Source of the DNA: Nitrospirota bacterium
Lineage (GTDB): Bacteria > Nitrospirota > Thermodesulfovibrionia > Thermodesulfovibrionales > JdFR-85
Direction: 5' to 3'
NCBI GenBank assembly: GCA_015485235.1
Contig: WFTX01000055.1
Span: 1 to 5,023 of the forward strand
DNA: 5,023 nucleotides
In this document: positions 1-5,023 of the stretch, in pieces
How the letters are laid out: each line of letters begins with the position of its first letter
Position numbering within the stretch: position 1 is the first letter of the stretch
Program-made: the position numbers and the translations under genes
The notes under the pieces: generated by a model
Told to the model about the DNA's origin: nothing
The model's input: only the letters and a program-made list of their open reading frames with translations
Database searches by the model: none

Positions 1-94
1 ATATCATGATCAGGCAGGTTTTGTGATAAGGAACTGATTAAGAGGTCTGCCCGGGTATGATAAAAATTGGGGGAACTCCTGAGCCCTTATCAGT
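1..94. other. Leader upstream of kdsA, no gene recognised
   Basis: No gene can be supported here. One frame stays open from position 2 to a TGA at 35-37 and could be the last codons of a gene entering from the left, but eleven residues are too few to judge. The stretch has imperfect complementarity. Bases 24-31 (TGATAAGG) can pair with 85-92 (CCTTATCA). Alternatively, 32-42 can pair with 86-95 with one bulged T. The two pairings exclude each other, and the loop is more than 40 bases, with no T-run, so this is not an ordinary terminator. Confidence 0.3.
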
Positions 95-123
95 TTAATA
101 TTGTATCTGGATTAAGTTAGAAT
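95..123 (+). promoter_or_regulatory. Candidate sigma-70 promoter of kdsA
   Basis: TTAATA at 95-100 (4 of 6 consensus -35 bases) is followed after a 17-base spacer by TAGAAT at 118-123 (5 of 6 consensus -10 bases). Initiation 6-8 bases downstream of the -10 would fall near 130, leaving a 5' untranslated leader of only about 12 bases before the kdsA ATG. Seen directly: the two hexamers and their spacing. Inferred: that they work as a promoter. The region is AT-rich, so chance matches are possible. Confidence 0.35.
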
Positions 124-141
124 ATTAAATTCTGGTTTAAG

Positions 142-936
142 ATGACTGACGAACTTATCATAATCGCCGGTCCCTGTGTTATCGAATCGGAGGAAATCCT
201 GTTTGGGACAGCGGAGAGGCTCAGGGAGATCGCCGGGAACCTCGGGCTTCCGATCATCTTCAAATCCTCCTATGACAAGGCCAACCGGTCCTCCCTCTCA
301 TCATTCCGGGGACCCGGGATGGAAAGGGGGCTTGAACTTCTTGATGGAGTGAGAAAGAGATTCGGTCTCCCCGTTCTGACCGACATCCATACACCTGATG
401 AGGCCCGTATCGCATCGGAGGTCGTGGATTATCTCCAGGTGCCCGCCTTCCTCTGCAGACAGACGGATCTCATCATCGCTGCATCTGAGACGGGAAAGCC
501 CGTAAATATAAAGAAGGGCCAGTTCCTTGCACCCTGGGATGTGAAGAACATAATCCAGAAGTTCACCTCCACCGGAAACAGGAACCTGATGATCACGGAA
601 CGGGGAACCACCTTTGGTTATAATAACCTTGTAGTTGATTTCAGGGCCTTCCCCATCATGCGGGGCTACGGTTATCCAGTGATCTTTGATGTAACCCACA
701 GCCTTCAACTGCCTGGAGGCCGGGGTGATGCATCGGGCGGAAACCGTGAATTCGCCCCAACCCTTGCAAGGGCAGCCGTTGCAGCCGGCGTGGACGGTCT
801 CTTTCTGGAGGTCCACCCTGACCCGGACAAGGCCCTTTGTGACGGTCCGAACATGATAAGCCTTGAGAGTCTTGAAGGCATGCTCAGAGAAGTGAAGGCG
901 ATACACAGACTGCTGTCGGAAGGAACGGGAAAATGA
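142..936 (+). CDS. kdsA: 3-deoxy-8-phosphooctulonate (Kdo-8-P) synthase
   Basis: This cytoplasmic enzyme condenses arabinose-5-phosphate with phosphoenolpyruvate to give Kdo-8-phosphate, the committed step toward the Kdo of lipopolysaccharide. The 264-residue protein spans the whole TIM-barrel family. Visible signatures are IAGPCVIES (8-16), FKSSYDKANRSS (40-51), SFRGPG (54-59), TDIH (80-83), PAFLCRQTD (101-109), KKGQFLAPWD (124-133), TERGTTFGYNN (152-162) and THSLQLPGG (185-193). C12, H186, E223 and D234 match the four metal ligands of the Aquifex enzyme (C11, H185, E222, D233), so this is the metal-dependent class; the E. coli type has Asn at the Cys position. The ATG at 142 is the only ATG, GTG or TTG start possible upstream of the conserved core, because an in-frame TAG lies at 118-120. 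No Shine-Dalgarno motif precedes it, which is odd and may mean leaderless or near-leaderless translation. The next gene, kdsD, makes its substrate. Confidence 0.97.
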   Translation: MTDELIIIAGPCVIESEEILFGTAERLREIAGNLGLPIIFKSSYDKANRSSLSSFRGPGMERGLELLDGVRKRFGLPVLTDIHTPDEARIASEVVDYLQVPAFLCRQTDLIIAASETGKPVNIKKGQFLAPWDVKNIIQKFTSTGNRNLMITERGTTFGYNNLVVDFRAFPIMRGYGYPVIFDVTHSLQLPGGRGDASGGNREFAPTLARAAVAAGVDGLFLEVHPDPDKALCDGPNMISLESLEGMLREVKAIHRLLSEGTGK

Positions 937-1018
937 AACATCCATGCCGCAAAAGCTGCACAGGGAAGCATGAAAATTATCCCGGACAGATATGCTGTCA
1001 TCAGTAATGCCACTCAGA

Positions 1019-1171
1019 GCAGGCGGGCCTCCCTCGAAACCGGATTTAGATGCGATGTTGTTTTTATTACACAGAAACCTGCACTGTTCAGTTAAAATAC
1101 ATGGATCCGGAAGTTATCGGGAGTTACTGCCGGTATCGCTGAAATCCGGATTTCTCCTGAGACCCGCCTGC
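1019..1171. repeat. Imperfect long inverted repeat, MITE-like or structured RNA
   Basis: This is the main feature of the 306-base gap between kdsA and kdsD (937-1242). The left arm at 1019-1047 is complementary to the right arm at 1142-1171. Nine perfect pairs (GCAGGCGGG with CCCGCCTGC) are followed by a mismatch, three pairs, a 4x4 internal mismatch, four pairs, one bulged A and eight pairs. That makes about 24 paired positions over 29. The right arm itself contains a perfect 14-base palindrome, GAAATCCGGATTTC (1141-1154). The 94-base interior carries a further small hairpin (CCGG 1107-1110 with CCGG 1130-1133). No target-site duplication or transposase is seen. The geometry fits a miniature inverted-repeat element or a folded leader RNA; I cannot tell which from one copy. 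Confidence 0.45.
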
Positions 1172-1195
1172 CCGACGGTATTGGTTTATGGCTTT

Positions 1196-1213
1196 ACTAA
1201 TGCAGATATTAGT
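1196..1213. promoter_or_regulatory. Small palindrome, possible operator upstream of kdsD
   Basis: ACTAAT at 1196-1201 and ATTAGT at 1208-1213 form a perfect 6-base inverted repeat around a 6-base spacer, ending 29 bases before the kdsD start. A weak promoter-like pair overlaps it (TTGGTT at 1181-1186 and GATATT at 1205-1210, 18-base spacer). The dyad has the size of a repressor half-site pair, but six-base arms in AT-rich DNA often arise by chance. Function is inferred only from its position. Confidence 0.15.
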
Positions 1214-1242
1214 GACAACAATAAGACTGAGGTGTTTCTCAA

Positions 1243-2232
1243 ATGAAGAACTGTAAAGGCTCTGATACCACGGACCTGCTCTCCGTGGCCAGGAGCGTAC
1301 TGAGGGCCGAGGCTGATGCAATAGTCTCCCTCGTGGAGAGGCTGGATGCCTCCTTTGAAGAGGCTGTGGAGATGATCTTTCAGAGCAGGGGAAGAACCGT
1401 GGTCACCGGTATGGGGAAATCCGGTCTGATCGGCAAGAAGATTGCCGCCACCCTCTCGTCCACCGGGACTCCTGCCATATTCCTTCATCCTGCAGAAGCC
1501 GGTCATGGAGACCTCGGTATGGTGACTGGCGAGGACGTGGTGATCGGGATATCCAACAGCGGTGAGACCGAAGAGATCCTCAGGATCGTGCCCTATCTGA
1601 AGAGGTTCAACGTTGGACTCATCTCCATGACCCGTCCCGGCTCCACTCTGGCCCTTTCATCTGATGTGGTCCTGGATGTCTCGGTAAAGGAGGAGGCATG
1701 CCCGATGGGTATAGTCCCTACGGCATCCACTACCGCAACCCTGGCCATGGGCGATGCCCTTGCTGTGGCATTGATAACCCGGCGGGGGTTCCGGGAGGAA
1801 GACTTCGCCCTCTTTCACCCCAACGGCTCCCTGGGCAAGAAACTCCTGGTGAAGGTTGAAGACCTGATGCATTCAGGCAAGGAGATCCCTGTAGTCCGGC
1901 GGGACGCACCAATGACCGATACAACCATAGAGATCTCCTCCAAAAGGCTTGGCATGACCGTGGTCTGTGACCAGGAGGGGATTATAGAAGGTATAATCAC
2001 TGATGGTGACCTGAGAAGGGGACTCGAGAAATGGGGCACCTCGCTCTTTCAGAAAAAGGCCGAAGAGGTGATGACCCCCAAACCGAAGATGATCGGTCCC
2101 GGAGAACTGGCGGCAAAGGCCCTCTCGGTCATGGAAAGGTACTCCATAACAGCGCTTGTTGTTCCCGATGATCAGGGAAGGCCCCTTGGGGTGATCCATC
2201 TGCATGACATACTGAGAAAGGGAATAGTCTGA
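1243..2232 (+). CDS. kdsD: Arabinose-5-phosphate isomerase (KdsD/KpsF family)
   Basis: The enzyme interconverts ribulose-5-phosphate and arabinose-5-phosphate, supplying the sugar that Kdo-8-P synthase condenses with PEP. The 329 residues match the family's usual length of about 325-330. A SIS sugar-isomerase domain occupies roughly residues 30-180, with VVTGMGKSG (53-61), HPAEAGHGDLGM (82-93) and GISNSGETEE (102-111). The FHPNGSLGKK motif (191-200) links to two CBS domains at about 205-265 and 275-329. The catalytic residues reported for E. coli KdsD align as K59, H88, E111, E151 and H192. The ATG at 1243 is supported by GAGGTG at 1229-1234, eight bases upstream. It could be called kpsF or gutQ in other genomes; the kdsA neighbour favours the Kdo role. 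The 306-base gap before it suggests it may have its own promoter or a processed leader. It is followed after 3 bases by trpB. Confidence 0.95.
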   Translation: MKNCKGSDTTDLLSVARSVLRAEADAIVSLVERLDASFEEAVEMIFQSRGRTVVTGMGKSGLIGKKIAATLSSTGTPAIFLHPAEAGHGDLGMVTGEDVVIGISNSGETEEILRIVPYLKRFNVGLISMTRPGSTLALSSDVVLDVSVKEEACPMGIVPTASTTATLAMGDALAVALITRRGFREEDFALFHPNGSLGKKLLVKVEDLMHSGKEIPVVRRDAPMTDTTIEISSKRLGMTVVCDQEGIIEGIITDGDLRRGLEKWGTSLFQKKAEEVMTPKPKMIGPGELAAKALSVMERYSITALVVPDDQGRPLGVIHLHDILRKGIV

Positions 2233-2235
2233 GAG

Positions 2236-3423
2236 ATGAAGAAAAAAAGGGGATATTTCGGAGAGTACGGCGGGAGGTTCGTACCGGAGACCCTCATACC
2301 TGCCCTTGAGGAGCTTGACCGGGCATTCCGGGAGATAGGAAAGGACAAAGAGTTCAGAAAGGAGTTTTCTGAACTGCTCAGAGACTATGTGGGACGGCCC
2401 ACCCCTCTCTATTACGCCGCCCGTCTCACAGAGCATTTAGGTGGAGCAAAGATCTATCTAAAGCGTGAGGACCTTACCCATACCGGCGCCCACAAGATAA
2501 ACAATGCCCTCGGACAGGCGCTGCTGGCAAAGAGGATGGGTAAGAAGAGGCTTATCGCCGAGACCGGGGCAGGCCAGCACGGGGTGGCCACAGCCACGGG
2601 TGCAGCCTTCGCAGGGCTCAAGTGCGAGATCTATATGGGCTCTGAGGACATGAAGAGGCAGGCACTGAATGTCTTCAGGATGCGGCTCCTGGGGGCAGAA
2701 GTGAGGGAAGTCCCCATAGGCTCAAGGACCCTGAAGGATGCCATTAATGAAGCCCTCCGGGACTGGACGACCAATGTAAAGACCACCCATTATGTCCTCG
2801 GAACCGTCTTCGGCCCCCATCCCTTTCCCACCATCGTGAGGGAGTTTCAGTCGGTCATCGGGAAGGAGGCACGGGGGCAGATCCTCCGGAAAGAGGGGCG
2901 CCTGCCCGATTACCTTATCGCCTGCGTGGGAGGCGGGAGCAATGCTATCGGGCTTTTCAGCGGCTTTCTGAAGGATGATGTGAAGATGATAGGCGTTGAG
3001 GCCGGCGGGCTCGGGATCAGGTCCGGCAAGCATGCTGCCCGGTTTGCAGGCGGCTCAGTTGGCATATTCCAGGGCTGCAGGAGTTATCTGCTCCAGGACA
3101 GAGACGGTAACGTCCTGGGGACACATTCAGTCTCGGCCGGTCTCGACTATGCCTCGGTAGGTCCTGAACATGCCTTTCTCCATGACAGGGGCAGGGTTAA
3201 ATACACATATGCCACAGACAGGGAGGCACTCAGGGCCTTTGAACTCCTCTCACGGTTCGAAGGGATAATCCCCGCCCTCGAGTCAGCCCATGCCATCTCA
3301 GAGGCGGTGAAGCTCGCTCCGACCCTTTCAAAAAAACAGATAATTATCGTGAACCTCTCAGGCAGGGGTGACAAGGACGTTGCCCATGTAGCAAGAATCA
3401 GGGGGATTGGAGATCTGCTATAA
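2236..3423 (+). CDS. trpB: Tryptophan synthase beta chain
   Basis: This PLP enzyme joins indole and L-serine to form L-tryptophan, normally as the alpha2-beta2 complex with TrpA in the cytoplasm. At 395 residues it is the standard TrpB1 length. Visible are the N-terminal FGEYGGRFVPETL (8-20), HTGAHKINN (82-90) with the PLP-binding K87 at the same number as in Salmonella, AETGAGQHG (108-116) with E109, the phosphate-binding GGGSNA (232-237), AGLDYASVGPEHA (301-313), the E349 position and the C-terminal SGRGDKD (375-381). The short N-terminus and GEYGGRF style indicate TrpB1 rather than the longer TrpB2. It starts 3 bases after the kdsD stop with only weak ribosome-binding potential (AAGGGA about 12 bases upstream), so translation is probably coupled to kdsD. 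No trpA follows; the next gene is convergent. Catalytic motifs are intact, so this is not a decaying copy. Confidence 0.97.
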   Translation: MKKKRGYFGEYGGRFVPETLIPALEELDRAFREIGKDKEFRKEFSELLRDYVGRPTPLYYAARLTEHLGGAKIYLKREDLTHTGAHKINNALGQALLAKRMGKKRLIAETGAGQHGVATATGAAFAGLKCEIYMGSEDMKRQALNVFRMRLLGAEVREVPIGSRTLKDAINEALRDWTTNVKTTHYVLGTVFGPHPFPTIVREFQSVIGKEARGQILRKEGRLPDYLIACVGGGSNAIGLFSGFLKDDVKMIGVEAGGLGIRSGKHAARFAGGSVGIFQGCRSYLLQDRDGNVLGTHSVSAGLDYASVGPEHAFLHDRGRVKYTYATDREALRAFELLSRFEGIIPALESAHAISEAVKLAPTLSKKQIIIVNLSGRGDKDVAHVARIRGIGDLL

Positions 3424-4359
3424 CAGTTCTCTAACCTCCCTTACCTGCAGAATCCTCTCCAGTATCTCCTCTGGCTCATAAATACCGGTGATATCGATCC
3501 AGCGGATCCCTTCTTCCTTTCTGAACCAGGTAAACTGCCTTTTGGCATATCTTCTGGTTGCCTTTTTCACCTCCTGAATAAGCCCCGGATAATCCATCTT
3601 CCCCTCAAGATACCGTATCACCTCCTTGTACCCTATCGCCTGAAGGGGAGTTTCGGAAGGATTTTTCTGAAGGAGCGTTCTCACTTCATTCAGAAGGCCC
3701 GCTTCAAACATCTCCTCCACCCTCCTCTCTATTATCCTGTAGAGTTCATCCCGCTCTCTTGTCAGGCCGATCTTTATGTAATCGCAGGAAAGGGGGATGG
3801 TCTTCTCACGTATGAGTTCGGTCATCCTCCGGCCGGTGCTCATAACCACTTCAAGGGCCCTTACAACCCGCCTGGTATCCAATGGGTTCAGCGCTCCCGC
3901 CCTCTCGGGATCAACCGCCTCAAGCTTCCTGTAGAGGCTCCCCGGGTCTTCTCTTTCTTCCCTCAGAAGGCGTTCTCGCAAGGCATGATCGGCTCCGGGG
4001 GCAGGAAATATCCCCCGGGTGAGTGCCTTTATATATAAACCGGTGCCTCCTACTATCAGTGGGACCTTACCCTTCCTGTGAAGACGGTCTATTATCTCCC
4101 TGACCGCCTCGAGATATTTACCGGCACTGAACCGTTCGGAAGGCTCCACAATATCAATCATATGATGGACAACCTCCTTCATCTCAACAGGTGTGGGCTT
4201 GGCTGTCCCTATATCCATCCCCCTGTATATCTGCATGGAATCGGCACTTATTATCTCTGTCCCAAGCCTCCTGGCAAGGAGAATGGAGGCTCCCGTCTTT
4301 CCAACCGCCGTCGGACCAAGCAGTATAAGAACCCTCTTTCCCCCTGTCTTATCAACCAT
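3418..4359 (-). CDS. miaA: tRNA dimethylallyltransferase
   Basis: MiaA transfers an isopentenyl group from dimethylallyl diphosphate to N6 of A37 in tRNAs that read codons starting with U, which stabilises codon-anticodon pairing. With the start chosen here the protein has 313 residues, typical for the family. It shows a P-loop GPTAVGKT (15-22), ISADSMQIYRGMDIGTAKP (37-55) with the likely catalytic D40, HHMIDIVEP (65-73), VGGTGLYIKAL (103-113), QAIGYKEV (240-247) and RRYAKRQFTWFRKE (269-282) near the C-terminus. An upstream in-frame TTG at 4383 is possible. The ATG at 4359 is preferred because a good ribosome-binding site precedes it and it places the P-loop at the usual distance from the N-terminus. 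The 3' end overlaps trpB tail-to-tail by six bases, so no terminator fits between them. The neighbouring tRNA-Ala is not an expected substrate, since its position 36 is C. Confidence 0.96.
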   Translation of the reverse strand: MVDKTGGKRVLILLGPTAVGKTGASILLARRLGTEIISADSMQIYRGMDIGTAKPTPVEMKEVVHHMIDIVEPSERFSAGKYLEAVREIIDRLHRKGKVPLIVGGTGLYIKALTRGIFPAPGADHALRERLLREEREDPGSLYRKLEAVDPERAGALNPLDTRRVVRALEVVMSTGRRMTELIREKTIPLSCDYIKIGLTRERDELYRIIERRVEEMFEAGLLNEVRTLLQKNPSETPLQAIGYKEVIRYLEGKMDYPGLIQEVKKATRRYAKRQFTWFRKEEGIRWIDITGIYEPEEILERILQVREVRELL

Positions 4360-4366
4360 TAACAGA

Positions 4367-4375
4367 TCCTTTCTT
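4367..4375 (-). promoter_or_regulatory. Ribosome-binding site fixing the miaA start
   Basis: On the minus strand AAGAAAGGA ends seven bases before the ATG at 4359. This is good Shine-Dalgarno spacing, and it lies inside the extra codons that the alternative TTG start at 4383 would use. It is the main reason to prefer the ATG. Confidence 0.6.
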
Positions 4376-4413
4376 GACAACAACCACCCGAAAGATTTAA
4401 TTTATATATTATC
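4374..4413. promoter_or_regulatory. AT-rich divergent promoter region, miaA and tRNA-Ala
   Basis: The 82 bases between the miaA start and the tRNA must serve two diverging transcripts. On the plus strand a perfect TTGACA lies at 4374-4379, but the -10 at 17-18 bases (TTAATT or TAATTT, 4397-4403) is poor. A better TATATT at 4405-4410 is 25 bases away, too far. On the minus strand GATAAT (complement of 4408-4413) is a good -10 without an obvious -35. Promoter activity here is near-certain from layout; the exact elements are not. Confidence 0.35.
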
Positions 4414-4441
4414 AGATTTGTGGTGTGTTATTTGTTTTAGT

Positions 4442-4517
<76 letters not shown>

Positions 4518-4527
4518 TGATAATACC

Positions 4528-4560
4528 AGGGGTTGCAGCAAGGTCTGCAACCCCTTTCTT
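4528..4560 (+). terminator. Rho-independent terminator behind tRNA-Ala
   Basis: GGGGTTGCAG at 4529-4538 and CTGCAACCCC at 4545-4554 form a perfect 10-pair stem (11 with A4528-T4555) closed by a six-base loop, followed by TTTCTT at 4555-4560. The T-run is interrupted by one C, so readthrough is plausible. The hairpin ends only 20 bases before the next start codon and does not cover that gene's ribosome-binding site. Confidence 0.85.
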
Positions 4561-4566
4561 ATTTAT

Positions 4567-4570
4567 GGAG
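4567..4570 (+). promoter_or_regulatory. Ribosome-binding site of the GGQ-protein gene
   Basis: GGAG precedes the ATG at 4575 with a short spacing of four bases. It is the only Shine-Dalgarno-like motif near a start in this frame. It rules out the longer in-frame reading from a TTG at 4533, which would begin inside the terminator stem. Confidence 0.5.
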
Positions 4571-4574
4571 ATTT

Positions 4575-4940
4575 ATGCGTGATCCACTCTTTGGTGTACG
4601 GGAAGAAAAGGTTCAGGCCCTGAGAAAGAAGATGGAAGAACTGGGCCTGAGCGAGGCGGATATTGAGGAGAAGTTTATCCGCTCTCAGGGACATGGCGGG
4701 CAGAAGGTGAACAAGACCTCAACCTGTGTCCAGCTCAGGCATATCCCCACGGGGATAACCGTCAAATGCCAGGAAAGCCGCTCACAACCCCTCAACCGTT
4801 TCCTTGCCAGAAGGCTTCTCATTGAGAGGCTGGAGGCCCATCTCCTCGGAAAGGAATCCCCTTCAGAAAAGATCCGCCAGAAAATCAGGAAGCAGAAGGC
4901 AAGGAGGAGAAGGAGGAGGCGAAAAGCCTCAGATGTATAG
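4575..4940 (+). CDS. RF-1 domain GGQ protein, probable ribosome-rescue hydrolase
   Basis: The protein of 121 residues has only the catalytic domain of class I release factors. It would hydrolyse peptidyl-tRNA on stalled ribosomes or large subunits without codon recognition. A charged helix-like N-terminus (about 8-32, ending SEADIEEKF) leads into RSQGHGGQKVNKTSTCVQL (36-54), with the catalytic GGQ at 41-43. HIPTGITVKCQESRSQPLNR (56-75) follows, then a helix (76-92) and a strongly basic tail (100-117) with seven consecutive Arg. The release-factor stop-codon domains are absent. E. coli ArfB has an extra segment between the strands after the GGQ loop; this protein lacks it and looks more like the mitochondrial MTRFR (C12orf65) group and its bacterial relatives. 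The basic tail of such proteins contacts ribosomal RNA. It is not a fragment of prfA or prfB, because both ends are complete. Substrate is inferred; no experiment is implied. Confidence 0.85.
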   Translation: MRDPLFGVREEKVQALRKKMEELGLSEADIEEKFIRSQGHGGQKVNKTSTCVQLRHIPTGITVKCQESRSQPLNRFLARRLLIERLEAHLLGKESPSEKIRQKIRKQKARRRRRRRKASDV

Positions 4941-5023
4941 ATTGTGGTATTCAATCTGCGTGAACAAATTTCCGATATATCACTTGTCCAGACCTGTCTC
5001 TTACCGTAACTGAAATACTGCTG
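4941..5023. other. Right edge, nothing recognised
   Basis: These last 83 bases show no convincing gene, terminator or RNA. A 26-codon reading frame starting at the ATG at 4932 and ending at 5013 has no recognisable composition. The region is too short to say whether a promoter for the next gene lies here. Confidence 0.4.

Noticed and set aside
301..945. Long 214-codon open frame on the minus strand over kdsA
   Set aside because: It is a shadow of a clearly real gene with every family motif on the plus strand.
970..1095. 41-codon frame with an AGGGA just before its ATG
   Set aside because: The ribosome-binding motif is close but the peptide is unrecognisable and ends within the inverted-repeat unit. 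A real small gene is possible but unsupported without conservation data.
992..1246. 84-codon open frame in the kdsA-kdsD gap, its stop overlapping the kdsD start as ATGA
   Set aside because: It has no ribosome-binding site, its residue composition is not protein-like, and it runs straight through both arms of the inverted repeat. The ATGA overlap alone is not enough.
4360..4383. Longer miaA beginning at a TTG at 4383
   Set aside because: The extra eight codons contain the good ribosome-binding site of the ATG at 4359, and the shorter start gives the usual N-terminal distance to the P-loop.
4533..4574. Longer GGQ protein beginning at a TTG at 4533
   Set aside because: That start lies inside the terminator stem and has no ribosome-binding site; the ATG at 4575 has GGAG upstream.

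Overview
This 5-kb window looks like an ordinary housekeeping stretch of a Gram-negative bacterial chromosome of moderate, slightly GC-rich composition. Two genes for Kdo, the lipopolysaccharide core sugar, imply an outer membrane. The first enzyme is the metal-dependent, Aquifex-like type rather than the enterobacterial type. I would guess a lineage such as Nitrospirota or Desulfobacterota, but that is an impression from protein style and gene order. No mobile-element gene, CRISPR array, phage gene or defence system is visible.

Layout, left to right. Positions 1-141 hold a leader with imperfect stem-forming repeats and a plausible sigma-70 promoter (95-123) that would start transcription very close to the kdsA ATG. 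kdsA (142-936, +) encodes Kdo-8-phosphate synthase. A 306-base gap (937-1242) follows. It is not convincingly coding and contains an imperfect long inverted repeat (1019-1171) that looks like a small MITE-type insertion or a structured RNA. kdsD/kpsF (1243-2232, +) encodes arabinose-5-phosphate isomerase, which makes a substrate for the pathway completed by KdsA. trpB (2236-3423, +), tryptophan synthase beta chain, begins 3 bases later and so shares its transcript, with no trpA beside it. miaA (3418-4359, -), the tRNA A37 isopentenylation enzyme, converges on trpB with a 6-base stop-codon overlap. A divergent tRNA-Ala(GGC) gene (4442-4517, +) follows, with encoded CCA and the G3:U70 identity pair. 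Directly behind it lie a strong intrinsic-terminator hairpin (4528-4560) and a small gene (4575-4940, +) for a GGQ-motif release-factor-like protein, probably a ribosome-rescue peptidyl-tRNA hydrolase. Positions 4941-5023 hold nothing recognisable.

Functionally the left half is an envelope-sugar module (KdsD isomerises ribulose-5-P to arabinose-5-P; KdsA condenses it with PEP) with a tryptophan gene attached. The right half is a translation module: a tRNA modification enzyme, a tRNA and a rescue factor. The points most worth a second look are the inverted-repeat element between kdsA and kdsD, the rescue-factor gene placed behind a tRNA and its terminator with no room for its own promoter, and the lone trpB in a Kdo operon. 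I did not find clear evidence of an undescribed system.
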